From Thalassospira sp. HJ (lineage in GTDB: Bacteria > Pseudomonadota > Alphaproteobacteria > Rhodospirillales > Thalassospiraceae), in NCBI RefSeq assembly GCF_000948415.1, contig NZ_JYII01000003.1, forward strand, positions 62,001 to 126,000: DNA of 64,000 nt, read 5' to 3'. The position numbers and the translations under genes are program-made. Every line of letters begins with the position of its first letter. Within the stretch, counting starts at the first letter, position 1. This document shows positions 1-9,538 of the stretch, piece after piece. The notes beneath the pieces were generated by a model. The model ran no database searches and was not told where the DNA came from. It saw only the letters and a program-made list of their open reading frames with translations.

Positions 1-359
1 AGCGGGATACCCTTGCCTTTTAGCTTCTTGCCGACGCGAAAGCTGAAATCCGGGGCGTCGATGGTGATGACGACATCGGGTTTTTCGGATTTGGCGAAGT
101 CGGCCGTCTGGGAAATGCGTTTGAGCAAATGCGGGATATGAGGCACTACCTCTGTCAGGCCCATGACCGACATTTCGTTCATTGGAAACAGGCTTTTGAG
201 GCCTTCACGTTCCATACGCGGGCCACCGACACCAATGAAACGGATGTGGTCCTGCTTGGCCTTTAGCGCCGCCATCAGGCGACCGCCCAGTTGATCCCCG
301 GATGCTTCACCGGCAACCAGCATGATTTTCGGACCAAGTGGCGCTGTTTCATCCGCCAT
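1..359 (-). CDS. lpxB: Lipid-A-disaccharide synthase LpxB (N-terminal part)
   Basis: LpxB condenses UDP-2,3-diacylglucosamine with lipid X to make the tetra-acylated disaccharide of lipid A, at the inner face of the inner membrane. Only the first 119 codons are inside the window; the gene runs off the left edge. The glycosyltransferase start VAGEASGDQLGG is at residues 15-26, and the family-typical GVGGPRM and MSVMGLTEVVPHIP stretches follow. The ATG at 359 overlaps the lpxI stop by 11 bases, which implies translational coupling. It is the last visible gene of the long envelope cluster. Identity is secure; the rest of the protein cannot be judged. Confidence 0.95.
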   Translation of the reverse strand, partial: MADETAPLGPKIMLVAGEASGDQLGGRLMAALKAKQDHIRFIGVGGPRMEREGLKSLFPMNEMSVMGLTEVVPHIPHLLKRISQTADFAKSEKPDVVITIDAPDFSFRVGKKLKGKGIP

Positions 360-1212
360 GGGGGGATTCCTCGTCCGGAAGAGCCAGACCGACCACAAAT
401 AGGCCCAGCGCATCGGCACGGGCAATTACAGCTGCCCGGTCAATGATCATGGTTCCACCCGCGAGCAACGCAACCCCGCGTAACCCGGCTTTGTGGGCCT
501 CTTCGATCGTTGTCATGCCAATGGCCGGCAGATCAAGACGTTTGTCCTGCTGCGGCTTGGCAGACTTTACCAGCACGCCACCAACGCCATCGCGCTTATA
601 GGTCGCTGAACGGCGGACCATTTCGTCGGTGCCCTCGATGGCTTCGAGTGCCAGCACCAGCCCCTGCTGCACGACGCAGCCCTGCCCGACATCGGCTTGT
701 CCCAGTGTCCGGGCGACGGCCAGGCCATGGCGGGCATCGGAAATTGCCTGCTCGTCCGGTTTTACTTTGCCAAGCACGCCTTCCTCGACAGCGAGATCGC
801 CGAGAATTTCATGGGCACCGAGCAGCCGGAAACCTTCGCGCTCAAGCTCCTTGCCAACAAGCTTGAGCAAACCATCATCGCCAAGCGCCTTGGAACCGAC
901 CTTCATCAGAAGTTTGGCCGCGCGCCAATCGGGGCGGATGGATGAAAAGCTTGGACGTGCGACTTTTCCTGCCAGAACGACATCCTGGCAGTTTGCATCG
1001 CGCATGGCATCAAGGATTTTGGCTGCCGCGCCAAGGCGTGTGGTTACAGTCGGATATTGATCAAGGTCAGGATCATCGGCATAGCCATCGAGTTTGACGA
1101 TGCAAACATCACGGCCAGCGGAAATCGCAGCCCCTGCCAGACGGGCGGGAAGTGCCCCGCCTCCGGCGATAATCCCCAATTTTGGCTGCGGATTATCCTG
1201 CGGAGCTGTCAT
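349..1212 (-). CDS. lpxI: UDP-2,3-diacylglucosamine pyrophosphatase LpxI
   Basis: LpxI hydrolyses UDP-2,3-diacylglucosamine to lipid X plus UMP, the step before LpxB. It is the DUF1009-family, non-orthologous replacement of LpxH found in many alphaproteobacteria. The 287-residue protein opens with the glycine-rich GIIAGGGALPARL (about residues 13-25), and the later LVKSAKPQQDKRLDLPAIG segment is typical of the family. It lies between lpxA, which it overlaps by 20 bases, and lpxB, which it overlaps by 11 bases, so the three are almost certainly co-translated. The length and the position between lpxA and lpxB both fit. No lpxH-like gene is visible in the window. Confidence 0.95.
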   Translation of the reverse strand: MTAPQDNPQPKLGIIAGGGALPARLAGAAISAGRDVCIVKLDGYADDPDLDQYPTVTTRLGAAAKILDAMRDANCQDVVLAGKVARPSFSSIRPDWRAAKLLMKVGSKALGDDGLLKLVGKELEREGFRLLGAHEILGDLAVEEGVLGKVKPDEQAISDARHGLAVARTLGQADVGQGCVVQQGLVLALEAIEGTDEMVRRSATYKRDGVGGVLVKSAKPQQDKRLDLPAIGMTTIEEAHKAGLRGVALLAGGTMIIDRAAVIARADALGLFVVGLALPDEESPHGG

Positions 1213-1996
1213 ATTTCGGCGTGCATACGGAACGCATGCTTTCCGCTTTGAGGAAATTGATGATTTCCATCACCGGACCGACACCCTCAAAATCCTTGGC
1301 GACTTCTTCGACGCGCTCTGCGAGTGTGCCTTCCTGCGCAAACAGCAGACGATAGGCCTTGCGCAGCGAATGAATGGTTTCACGATCAAAGCCGCGACGC
1401 TTGAGGCCAACGATGTTCAGACCTGACAGATAGGCACGGTTGCCAATCACGGAACCATAAGGAATGACGTCGCTTTCGACACCGGTCATGCCGCCGATCA
1501 TGGCGTGCTTGCCGATACGAACAAACTGGTGCACCGCCGACAGACCGCCAACAATGGCGAAGTCTTCGACCAAAACGTGGCCAGCAAGTGTGCCGTTATT
1601 GACCAGAATACATTGATTGCCGACATGGCAATCGTGACCGACATGGGCACCCGTCATCAGCAGGCAATCATCGCCAATGGTGGTTTCCATCCCACCACCT
1701 TCGGTGCCCGGATTAAGGGTCGCGCCCTCGCGGATTTTGGTGCGCTTGCCAACGACCAGACGGCTTTGTTCGCCCTTGAATTTCAGGTCCTGCGGCGCGT
1801 GACCGACAGAGGCAAACGGATAGACTTCGCACTGATCGCCAAGGGTGGTGTGACCTGCGACAGCAACGTGGCTGTGCAGTTTGACACCATCACCCAAGAC
1901 AACATTCGGACCGACCACGCTATAGGGCCCGATTTCGACATCCTGACCAATCTGCGCGCCATCTTCGACAACGGCGGTTGGATGCACTTTTGACAT
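1193..1996 (-). CDS. lpxA: UDP-N-acetylglucosamine acyltransferase LpxA
   Basis: LpxA performs the first step of lipid A synthesis, moving a 3-hydroxyacyl chain from acyl carrier protein to the 3-OH of UDP-GlcNAc in the cytoplasm. The 267-residue protein is mostly left-handed beta-helix hexapeptide repeats from about residue 3 to 190, followed by an alpha-helical C-terminal domain. The HVGHDCHVGN stretch puts the likely catalytic His at residue 121, the counterpart of E. coli His125. Length is close to the usual 262. It starts 3 bases after the fabZ stop and overlaps lpxI downstream. Its closest paralogue is lpxD in the same cluster, which differs by its long N-terminal domain. Confidence 0.97.
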   Translation of the reverse strand: MSKVHPTAVVEDGAQIGQDVEIGPYSVVGPNVVLGDGVKLHSHVAVAGHTTLGDQCEVYPFASVGHAPQDLKFKGEQSRLVVGKRTKIREGATLNPGTEGGGMETTIGDDCLLMTGAHVGHDCHVGNQCILVNNGTLAGHVLVEDFAIVGGLSAVHQFVRIGKHAMIGGMTGVESDVIPYGSVIGNRAYLSGLNIVGLKRRGFDRETIHSLRKAYRLLFAQEGTLAERVEEVAKDFEGVGPVMEIINFLKAESMRSVCTPKYDSSAG

Positions 1997-1998
1997 TA

Positions 1999-2448
1999 TC
2001 AGTTATCCCGGATCATCGCGGCGATGGTGGCCTCGGCAACGACCTGACCGTCGACCTTGACCTGGCTTTCGAATTTCCAGACAGGGCCACGGCTTTGTTT
2101 CTTGGTGACATGGATGTGCATGACATCACCCGGAGTGACCGGCTTGCGGAAACGGGCGTTATCGATGCTCATGAAATAAACAAGTTTGCCTTCTGCGTCC
2201 GCACCGAGCGTCTGGACCACCAGGATTGCCGCGGTTTGCGCCATGCTTTCGATGATCAGAACACCGGGCATGATCGGCTGCTGCGGGAAGTGGCCGGTAA
2301 ATTGCGGCTCGTTCATCGTGACGTTCTTGATGCCGGTCGCACAGACATCGGTTTCGATGTCGATGACCTTGTCGATCAGAAGGAACGGATAGCGATGCGG
2401 AATCATTTCCAGAATGCGCTGGATATCGACACTTACCAGTTCGGTCAT
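1999..2448 (-). CDS. fabZ: 3-hydroxyacyl-ACP dehydratase FabZ
   Basis: FabZ dehydrates 3-hydroxyacyl-ACP in fatty acid elongation. It competes with LpxA and LpxD for the same hydroxyacyl-ACP pool, which explains its place between them. The 149-residue protein is a single hot-dog fold. [12 protein letters not shown] is at residues 15-26, and the active-site segment [16 protein letters not shown] supplies the catalytic His53 and Glu67. The order lpxD-fabZ-lpxA is widely conserved in proteobacteria. Spacing to both neighbours is about 10 bases or less. Normal length, no oddities. Confidence 0.97.
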   Translation of the reverse strand: MTELVSVDIQRILEMIPHRYPFLLIDKVIDIETDVCATGIKNVTMNEPQFTGHFPQQPIMPGVLIIESMAQTAAILVVQTLGADAEGKLVYFMSIDNARFRKPVTPGDVMHIHVTKKQSRGPVWKFESQVKVDGQVVAEATIAAMIRDN

Positions 2449-2459
2449 GTGTGTAGCCC

Positions 2460-3479
2460 TTATTTCTTTTTTCGTATCAGACGCGACAAGGCGACCGTCT
2501 GTTTATGATATTCCATGACCGGAACGGCGGGGCTGCCGCCCACAGTTTCGCCCGGTCCGATGTTTTTCATGACGCCGGCTTGGGCTGCGACTTTCGCGCC
2601 ATCGCCGATTTCAAGGTGACCAGTAATGCCTGCCTGACCGGCAAGCACCACAAAATTACCAAGCTTGGTCGAGCCGGAAATCCCGACTTGCGAGACAATG
2701 ACGCAACCCATGCCAAGTTCAACGTTATGGCCGATTTGCACCAGATTGTCGATACGACAGCCATTGCCGATCACGGTATCGGGCCCTGCCCCACGGTCAA
2801 TCGTGCTGTTTGAGCCGACTTCGACGTCATTGCCGATGACAACACGGCCAAGCTGCGGGACCTTGACGTGGCCTTGTGGCCCCATGGCAAAGCCAAACCC
2901 GTCCTGCCCGATGCGGGCACCGGGATAAATCAGGCAAAGATTGCCAATCAGGCTGTGGCTAATCGAGGCGTTCGCCCCAACCTTGCAGCCTGCACCAATG
3001 ACAACGCCCTCACCGATGACGGCGTTGGACGCGATGATGGTGCCGTCGCCGATTTCGCAATTGGCGCCAATGACAGCACCGGCATCAACCTGAACACCTT
3101 TGCCAAGCTTGGCGGTCGGGTCAATCACGGCGTGATCGGAGACGACGCCATTGCCGGTTTCAAATGGATAGAACGCAGTCGCGGCCTTGGCATAGGCACG
3201 GTACGGGTCCTTGGTGGTGAACAACACCATGCCCTCGGGCGCGCGCTCGACAAATTCAGGACGCACGAAACAGGCCCCTGCCTTGCTGCTGGTGAAGGCA
3301 TCAAGGTATTTGCGGTTATCAAAGAAGCTCAGGATATCGCCATCGGCATTCTGCAGTGGTGAAACATCCTGAAAGACCCGCGTTTCATCGGGTGCATTGA
3401 CCGGGGTTGTTTCCGTCAGCGCCGCGATTTCGGCGACACCGAATGGTCCCTTGCGGCTAAAGAAACGCGCATCCGCCAT
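2460..3479 (-). CDS. lpxD: UDP-3-O-acylglucosamine N-acyltransferase LpxD
   Basis: LpxD adds the N-linked 3-hydroxyacyl chain to UDP-3-O-acylglucosamine, the third lipid A step. The 339-residue protein has the uridine-binding N-terminal domain (about residues 1-110) and then the long hexapeptide-repeat helix (about 115-320). The catalytic histidine, equivalent to E. coli His239, is in QIGHNVELG at residue 251. The C-terminus ends in a basic RLIRKKK tail. The ATG overlaps the last base of the skp stop codon, so it is coupled to skp. Normal length for the family. Confidence 0.97.
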   Translation of the reverse strand: MADARFFSRKGPFGVAEIAALTETTPVNAPDETRVFQDVSPLQNADGDILSFFDNRKYLDAFTSSKAGACFVRPEFVERAPEGMVLFTTKDPYRAYAKAATAFYPFETGNGVVSDHAVIDPTAKLGKGVQVDAGAVIGANCEIGDGTIIASNAVIGEGVVIGAGCKVGANASISHSLIGNLCLIYPGARIGQDGFGFAMGPQGHVKVPQLGRVVIGNDVEVGSNSTIDRGAGPDTVIGNGCRIDNLVQIGHNVELGMGCVIVSQVGISGSTKLGNFVVLAGQAGITGHLEIGDGAKVAAQAGVMKNIGPGETVGGSPAVPVMEYHKQTVALSRLIRKKK

Positions 3480-4057
3480 CAGGAGGCTTCCTTGAATTCA
3501 ACCGTAATGGTTGGCGCTTCGGCATTTACCCGATCAAAGACGGCCTTGGTCGCATCCATCGAGGTTGCAAACAGCACGGCCTGCCCGCGATGCAGGACAA
3601 GGTTAGCCCCGCGTTCTTCGGCAATGCGACCGACAATCTCGTTCAGGGTTTGAGTGAATTTGGACTGGGCTTCTGCCAAGGCCTGATCAAGGACGCGGCT
3701 GCGGGCTTGGGCGAATTTCTGAAAATCGGCGACTTTCTGCTGGAAAGCGCGTTGCTTTTCCTGAAACACATCTGCAGCCAGAAGGGTGCGCTGCTGTGCG
3801 AGTTGTTTTTCCTCGTCACGCAGGCCCTGCTCACGGGTTTCGATTTCCTGCTGATAGGCGACCTGCCGTTCGCGGATCTGCTTGCGGGCATCCTGCATCG
3901 CAGACGCCTCGCGCATGATCCCGGCAACATCGACAATCATCACAGATGCGAAATTATCCTGGTTCGGTTCCTGCGCCTGTGCCACAGACGCATTGGCCGC
4001 AAAACCCATCAGGGCGGAAAGAACCAGCAGGTTACGTAGTGATTTGATCATTTTCAT
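3479..4057 (-). CDS. skp: OmpH/Skp family periplasmic chaperone
   Basis: Skp holds unfolded outer-membrane proteins in the periplasm and delivers them to the BAM complex. The 192-residue protein has a signal peptide with hydrophobic core [17 protein letters not shown] and probable cleavage near AQAQ (about residue 29). A long charged, Gln-rich helical region (about 55-135: [18 protein letters not shown]) would form the coiled-coil tentacles of the trimer. It sits directly after bamA, sharing one base (TAATG), and before lpxD, the standard alphaproteobacterial order. A basal beta domain is suggested by the ends of the mature chain. OmpH/Skp assignment is firm; detailed client range is not visible. 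Confidence 0.93.
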   Translation of the reverse strand: MKMIKSLRNLLVLSALMGFAANASVAQAQEPNQDNFASVMIVDVAGIMREASAMQDARKQIRERQVAYQQEIETREQGLRDEEKQLAQQRTLLAADVFQEKQRAFQQKVADFQKFAQARSRVLDQALAEAQSKFTQTLNEIVGRIAEERGANLVLHRGQAVLFATSMDATKAVFDRVNAEAPTITVEFKEAS

Positions 4058-6378
4058 TAGAATCTGGTTCCGAAGTTAAGTCGGAACATTTCCTCTTTGT
4101 CGTGATCTTCTTTTGTGATGGCCTGAGAGATATCAACACCAATCGGGCCAAACGGCGATTCCCAACCGACACCGAAACCAACGGAACTACGCAGCGATCC
4201 GGTATCATAGATCTCACCCGCGCGAGCACCATCAACGTCCCGGCCTGAGCCAAAGTCACTGAAGATGCGGCCGGTAAGCGCAAACTCGTCGGGCGTACCA
4301 AGCGGGAAGTCCATTTGCACTGTACCTGTGTAGTACATTTTGGCCCCCAACGCATCCCCGGTCGCGATATCGCGCGGACCAACACCCGCAGATTCAAAGC
4401 CGCGCAGGTTCGAACCACCGACCATGAAGCGCTGAGAAATTCGAGTATCATCGTCGAACCCGAAGATATAACCGGTTGCACCACGGGTGGAGAAGATCCA
4501 TTCATGCTCTCGATCCAGCGGGTAGTAGTAGCCGCCTTCAACGCGGGTCCGCAGATAGTTTTCGTCACCACCAATACCGGCCAGATCGTTTGACAGCCGC
4601 GCGAAGTAACCTTCGGTTGGGGAAATCGTGCTATCGCGTTCGTCATAGGTCAGAGTATGACCAATAGCCGATTCAACGAACTCGGTATCTTCTGCCAAAA
4701 GCAGACGCGATGCTTCATCTTCATCGATATCCGAGTAGCTGTTTTTCTCAAGCGTGTAGCGGAACGAGTGCGAAAGTTCTTCACTATACTTGAAACCAGC
4801 ACGTAGACGGCCGCCCGTCTGCTCTTCATCGTAAGAGCTTTCGTCCTGGTTATCCTCTTCGCGGCGGTAGACGTCAAAGCCCGCAGCGATTTCGCGATCC
4901 AGGAAGTATGGCTCGGTAAAGGACAGGTCGACCTGCTGGTCTGTAGAACCAAGCGTGAAGTTCAGGCGCAGGTCCTGCCCCTTACCCAGCAGGTTACGTT
5001 CGCGAATGCCAAGCTGACCAAAGGCACCGTTGTCCGTGCCGTAGCCGGCACCGATGGAGAATTCACCAGTCGATTTTTCTTCGACATCAACTTCAATAAC
5101 GGTCTGGTCGGGTGATGCGCCCGGCAGGGTCTTGACGTCGACCGATTTGAAGAAGTTGAGGTTCTCGATGCGTTGCTTGGAGCGCTGCATCTTGGAGCTG
5201 CTGAACGCATCGCCTTCGACGAGACGGAACTCACGTCGGATGACTTCATCAAGTGTGCGGACATTGCCAACAACGTTGATGCGCTCGACATAGACCTTGG
5301 GTCCTTCGGCGATGTTAAACGTGATGTCAATCGTGCCAGCTTCACGGTTGCGCTGAACGTTCGGACGGATATCGATAAAGGCATAGCCTTGATCTCCGAC
5401 ACTGTCAGTCAGGGCGTCAACGGCATCATCAACCAGCGTCGCGTTATACCATTCACCGCTTTCGATCTCGACAAGCGGCTTCAGCGTTTCCGGATCGATC
5501 TTGTCGATTTGCGAGACAACATTGATGTCACCGAACTGATAGCGCTGCCCTTCACTGACCGTGTAGGTCACGAAGAAGTCGGAGCGATCCGGGGTGAGTT
5601 CAGCGACAGAAGACAAAACCTGGAAATCGGCGTAGCCAGCCGCAAGGTAGAAGCGGCGCAGCAATTCGCGGTCAAAGGTCACGCGATCGGGATCATAGTT
5701 ATCGTCAGCGGTCAGGATTTTCCACCAGGCGCTTTCGGTCGTCCGAATGACATCGGAAAGCTCGCCATCATCAAACGCCTTGTTGCCAACGAAGTTGATC
5801 TTGCGGATGCCGGTCGCATCGCCTTCATCAATCTCGAACGCCAGATCAACACGGTTCTGATCGAGCTGAATGACCTTGGGCTCAACCGTGGCCGCAAAGC
5901 GGCCGCTGCGGCGATAGAGTTCCAGAACACGCTGAACGTCGGCCTGAACCTTGGTGCGGGTATAAACTACGCGCGGACGTAATTGCAGTTCAGCCCCGAG
6001 GGTGTCGTCATCTAGGCGCTGGTTACCTTCAAAGGCAATCCGGTTGATGATCGGGTTTTCAACGACATTGACCCGAAGAATCCCCTGATTAAAGGAGAAT
6101 GAAACGTCCGCAAAAAGGCCGGTCGAGAACAAGGCCTTCAGCGAGTTATTGATTTTCTGCACGTCATAGGAATCGCCAGGAGCAACCGTCAGGTAGGCGT
6201 TGACCGTCGCACTTTCGATACGGTTATTGCCTTCGACTTCGATGTCGCGAATCAGACCCGATTGGGCATGCACTGCCACAGGAACAAACAATGGCGCCGT
6301 TCCGCCAAGCAGGGCCGTAATCACAACGGCCGCTTTTACCTTACGCAGCAAGTTAACCCCCCTGTTGCTGTCACTCAT
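4057..6378 (-). CDS. bamA: Outer membrane protein assembly factor BamA
   Basis: BamA is the central Omp85 pore that folds and inserts beta-barrel proteins into the outer membrane. The 773-residue precursor has an N-terminal signal peptide (hydrophobic core AAVVITALLGG, probable cleavage after VHAQ near residue 39). Five POTRA repeats cover about 40-420; the first begins IRDIEVEGNNRI and another VERINVVGNVRT. The C-terminal barrel carries the family FMVGGSNLRGFE loop-6 region (VRGF/Y-like LRGF) and ends in phenylalanine, as barrel proteins require. The start overlaps the rseP stop by 4 bases (ATGA). Length fits the family well. Confidence 0.97.
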   Translation of the reverse strand: MSDSNRGVNLLRKVKAAVVITALLGGTAPLFVPVAVHAQSGLIRDIEVEGNNRIESATVNAYLTVAPGDSYDVQKINNSLKALFSTGLFADVSFSFNQGILRVNVVENPIINRIAFEGNQRLDDDTLGAELQLRPRVVYTRTKVQADVQRVLELYRRSGRFAATVEPKVIQLDQNRVDLAFEIDEGDATGIRKINFVGNKAFDDGELSDVIRTTESAWWKILTADDNYDPDRVTFDRELLRRFYLAAGYADFQVLSSVAELTPDRSDFFVTYTVSEGQRYQFGDINVVSQIDKIDPETLKPLVEIESGEWYNATLVDDAVDALTDSVGDQGYAFIDIRPNVQRNREAGTIDITFNIAEGPKVYVERINVVGNVRTLDEVIRREFRLVEGDAFSSSKMQRSKQRIENLNFFKSVDVKTLPGASPDQTVIEVDVEEKSTGEFSIGAGYGTDNGAFGQLGIRERNLLGKGQDLRLNFTLGSTDQQVDLSFTEPYFLDREIAAGFDVYRREEDNQDESSYDEEQTGGRLRAGFKYSEELSHSFRYTLEKNSYSDIDEDEASRLLLAEDTEFVESAIGHTLTYDERDSTISPTEGYFARLSNDLAGIGGDENYLRTRVEGGYYYPLDREHEWIFSTRGATGYIFGFDDDTRISQRFMVGGSNLRGFESAGVGPRDIATGDALGAKMYYTGTVQMDFPLGTPDEFALTGRIFSDFGSGRDVDGARAGEIYDTGSLRSSVGFGVGWESPFGPIGVDISQAITKEDHDKEEMFRLNFGTRF

Positions 6379-7481
6379 CCGCCAGCAAGTCCTTTGAGGA
6401 AACTAAAGACACCCAATTGCGTCAAATCGTTCCACGTTGCAAAAATTATTAAGCTGAATACCAAACCCGCGCCGATACGGAAACCATATTCTTGTGCTTT
6501 TGCCCCCAATGGCTTACCGCGAATTGCCTCAATCGCGTAGAACACAAGATGGCCACCATCCAGAACCGGAACAGGCATCAGGTTGATCAACCCAAGGCTG
6601 ATGGAGAGATAGCCCATAAAGAACAGAAGCGGCGCAATGCCCCCTTCGGCGACCTGCCCCGACATCTGCGCAATCCGGATTGGCCCGCCAAGCTCGGAAC
6701 TGTCACGATCACCACTGATCATCTCACCAAGGGCTGAGAATGTCTGTGCAGTCAGTGAATAGGTGGTCTCGAACGCACGGCCAACCGACTCAACAACGCC
6801 GGTGCGGCTCATTTCAAAGTCGCCCGCTGTGATGCCCAAGCGCCCAACGGTTGCGGTCACACCGCCCTCGTCGACTTCGATTGCTTCGGGCGTAACGGCA
6901 AGATCGATTGCCTGACCGTCACGCTGCACGGTGACAGAAAGCGGCTGCCCCGGATTGGCGCGCACAATGTCAGAGAGTTCAGAGAACCATTCGACCGGCT
7001 GACCATTGATTGCTGAAATTTCGTCATCGGCAACAAAGCCCGCCATGGCAGCCGGGCTGTCATCGAGAACTTCGCCAACAACCGGCAACGCACGTTGCTG
7101 TCCAACCGCAGCAAACAGGAAGGTAAAAACGATGATTGCAAAGATGAAGTTGGCCAAGGGACCGGCGAAAACGATTGCCGCGCGGGCAGCGACACCTTTG
7201 TGATGGAAGGCATGCTTTGCTTCTTCTTCATCAAGGTCATCGCGACCGCCCGCACTGGCCGGGTTCATATCGCCAAACATTTTGACGTAACCGCCCAGCG
7301 GGATGATGCTGACCTTCCAGCGCGTGCCCTTTTTATCCTGCCAGCCGAAAAGCTCCGGTCCGAACCCGATTGAAAAGGCTTCGACCTTTACTCCGTTTTT
7401 GATGGCCACCCAGTAGTGGCCATATTCGTGAACGAACACGAGCACCGAGAGCACAAAAAGAAAAGCAAGCAAGGTTTCCAT
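6375..7481 (-). CDS. rseP: Site-2 protease RseP (M50 metalloprotease)
   Basis: RseP is an inner-membrane zinc protease. It cleaves transmembrane anti-sigma factors such as RseA relatives and clears leftover signal peptides. The first helix contains HEYGH at residues 18-22, the zinc-binding HExxH motif. A single PDZ domain lies at about 120-210, and LMPVPVLDGGHL in the C-terminal third supplies the third zinc-ligand motif. Several hydrophobic helices are evident. I chose the ATG at 7481 over the TTG one codon upstream, giving 368 residues. It is coupled to bamA by an ATGA overlap. One PDZ domain rather than the two of E. coli RseP is visible. Confidence 0.95.
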   Translation of the reverse strand: METLLAFLFVLSVLVFVHEYGHYWVAIKNGVKVEAFSIGFGPELFGWQDKKGTRWKVSIIPLGGYVKMFGDMNPASAGGRDDLDEEEAKHAFHHKGVAARAAIVFAGPLANFIFAIIVFTFLFAAVGQQRALPVVGEVLDDSPAAMAGFVADDEISAINGQPVEWFSELSDIVRANPGQPLSVTVQRDGQAIDLAVTPEAIEVDEGGVTATVGRLGITAGDFEMSRTGVVESVGRAFETTYSLTAQTFSALGEMISGDRDSSELGGPIRIAQMSGQVAEGGIAPLLFFMGYLSISLGLINLMPVPVLDGGHLVFYAIEAIRGKPLGAKAQEYGFRIGAGLVFSLIIFATWNDLTQLGVFSFLKGLAGG

Positions 7482-7525
7482 CAAGAATTCCCTAAGCCGG
7501 TCGCACCAGCAATTTCAATCCAAGT

Positions 7526-8680
7526 CTATGCAAGACACGCCGCAGTTTCCCGGCGCACCATCGCATCTGTTTCAAATACCTGATCAAGGCCGGTCAGCGC
7601 GTCGCTTCCAAGCCTTGTCATGATCTTTTCGACAGTACCGGCGATATCCAAAAAGCCGATTCTGTCTTTGAGAAACGCCTCAACCGCTACTTCATTGGCA
7701 GCGTTCAGAACAGTAGGCAGGGTCCCCCCTTCCTGCAAGGCCTGACGTGCCAGCCGAAGTGCCGGGAAACGATCCGTATCCGGCGTCTCGAAGTTCAAGC
7801 TTCCGATCGTGGCAAAATCAAGACGCGGTGTATCCACCTTGATCCGATCCGGCCATGAAAGTGCATAAGCAATCGGAGTGCGCATATCCGGCGTTCCCAA
7901 CTGCGCAAGAACCGAACCGTCGGAATATTCCACCATACTGTGAACAACTGATTGAGGATGCACCACAATTTCAATCTGTTCTTCTGCCACCGGGAAAAGA
8001 TGCCAGGCTTCGATCAGCTCAAGCCCCTTGTTCATCATGGTCGCAGAATCGATAGAGATTTTTGCGCCCATTTCCCAATTGGGGTGTGCCAAGGCCTGCG
8101 CACGGGTCACTGATTGCATGTCCTTGAGCGACCGTTCACGGAACGGACCGCCAGACGCAGTCAGAAGAATACGATCAATGCGATTTTCAGCACGATCTTC
8201 AAGCACCTGGAAAATCGCGCTGTGCTCCGAATCCACCGGGATCAGAGTTGCGCCATGTTTGGCGATCTCGGCCGTCATCAGGGAACCGGCACAAACAAGT
8301 GTTTCCTTGTTGGCAAGCCCGATGCGTGCACCACGACGAATGGCGGCAAGCGTCGGTTTAAGCCCCGCAGCCCCAACGATTGCAGCAATGACGATGTCTG
8401 AAGGGCGTTCGGCCGCCTCGATCAACGCATCTTCGCCAGCGGCAACATCAATGCCCTTCCCGGCCAGCGCATCCTTAAGGTCACCGTAAAATGCCGGATC
8501 CCCAATGACAGCGCATTTGGCATCAAGCTCAATCGCAGCCTTTGCCAGGGCATCAACATTGCGATGGGCGGTGACAGCTTCGACAACATATTTGTCAGTG
8601 TGGGATTTAAGAACACCAACGGTGCTGGTCCCGATGGAACCGGTAACACCAAAGACACTGACGGATTTCTTCAAAGTCAT
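7526..8680 (-). CDS. dxr: 1-deoxy-D-xylulose 5-phosphate reductoisomerase
   Basis: Dxr converts DXP to 2-C-methyl-D-erythritol 4-phosphate with NADPH, the committed step of the MEP isoprenoid pathway. The 384-residue protein begins with the NADPH-binding GVTGSIGTSTVGVL. It contains the metal and substrate loops VDSEHSAIFQ (catalytic region Asp-Ser-Glu) and TASGGPFR, and later SIDSATMMNKGLE. The ATG at 8680 follows an AGGTG ribosome-binding site; a TTG one codon upstream is less likely. The pathway product feeds the UppS enzyme encoded two genes upstream, which fits the cluster. Normal length. Confidence 0.97.
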   Translation of the reverse strand: MTLKKSVSVFGVTGSIGTSTVGVLKSHTDKYVVEAVTAHRNVDALAKAAIELDAKCAVIGDPAFYGDLKDALAGKGIDVAAGEDALIEAAERPSDIVIAAIVGAAGLKPTLAAIRRGARIGLANKETLVCAGSLMTAEIAKHGATLIPVDSEHSAIFQVLEDRAENRIDRILLTASGGPFRERSLKDMQSVTRAQALAHPNWEMGAKISIDSATMMNKGLELIEAWHLFPVAEEQIEIVVHPQSVVHSMVEYSDGSVLAQLGTPDMRTPIAYALSWPDRIKVDTPRLDFATIGSLNFETPDTDRFPALRLARQALQEGGTLPTVLNAANEVAVEAFLKDRIGFLDIAGTVEKIMTRLGSDALTGLDQVFETDAMVRRETAACLA

Positions 8681-8719
8681 CAAACACCTGTAAGGACAGC
8701 AGCCAGAGGATCGGCTGCC

Positions 8720-9538
8720 TTAACGCAGAGAAAGCCCTGCGAAACAGATAATAGCAAAGGCCACAGGAAATACCGACAACATCCCGTCCGCACGATCAAG
8801 CAAACCGCCATGCCCCGGGATCAGATGGCTGCTGTCCTTGACCTTGAAACGGCGTTTAAGTGCGGACTCACCAAGGTCACCGATTTGTGCCACGATCGCC
8901 AGAACCATACTGACAGCCACAATCGACCAGTTGATCGCATCAGAACTGAAATAGGTCACCAGCCCGCCAATCAGGCCCGCACAGACCATACCGCCGATCA
9001 AACCGGCCCACGTTTTCTTGGGGCTGAAGCGCGGTGCAAGTTTTGGCCCGCCGATGGTCTTGCCAAACGCATAGCCACCCGTGTCAGTCGCCCAGACAAG
9101 GAAGAACAACCACATAATGATCAGAAGGCCGTCGCCATCCTGGGTCCTCAGCCAAAGTGCCGAGAGTGCTGCAAGCGAGATATAGAGAACGCCAAATCCG
9201 GCAAGCAACCAATTCGCACCAGATCGGGCTGCAGCAATGATCACCCCGATTGCGATCGGCATGACGATAAATTCTTCCTGCCCGGTGACATACATCACCA
9301 TGGCAACAGCAAGAGCCACACCTGTTACAACCGATATGCCGTTATGGTGTTCGGGTGCGCACATGCGCGACCATTCCCACATCATCCCGGCAGAAAAGGC
9401 AAACAGCAGCAAATCGAAATAGGGAGAACCGAACCAGACGGCGGCAACGGCGACGGGCGCCATAACCATCGCGGAAAGAACGCGTGGAATCAGGCTGGAA
9501 TTGGTATCTTTTTGATCGTTGGTCTCAGATGACGGCAC
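8720..9538 (-). CDS. cdsA: Phosphatidate cytidylyltransferase CdsA
   Basis: CdsA makes CDP-diacylglycerol from phosphatidate and CTP, the precursor of bacterial phospholipids. About eight hydrophobic segments cover the protein. The C-terminal family signature begins near KRRFKVKDSSHLIPGHGG and continues LLDRADGMLS, containing the conserved Asp and Arg-Asp pair. The frame is open well upstream into uppS, but the extra residues are unlike the family. A GTG at 9538, 14 bases inside uppS and preceded by GGGAG, gives a normal 272 residues. That start is a judgement; the gene identity is not in doubt. Confidence 0.93.
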   Translation of the reverse strand: MPSSETNDQKDTNSSLIPRVLSAMVMAPVAVAAVWFGSPYFDLLLFAFSAGMMWEWSRMCAPEHHNGISVVTGVALAVAMVMYVTGQEEFIVMPIAIGVIIAAARSGANWLLAGFGVLYISLAALSALWLRTQDGDGLLIIMWLFFLVWATDTGGYAFGKTIGGPKLAPRFSPKKTWAGLIGGMVCAGLIGGLVTYFSSDAINWSIVAVSMVLAIVAQIGDLGESALKRRFKVKDSSHLIPGHGGLLDRADGMLSVFPVAFAIICFAGLSLR

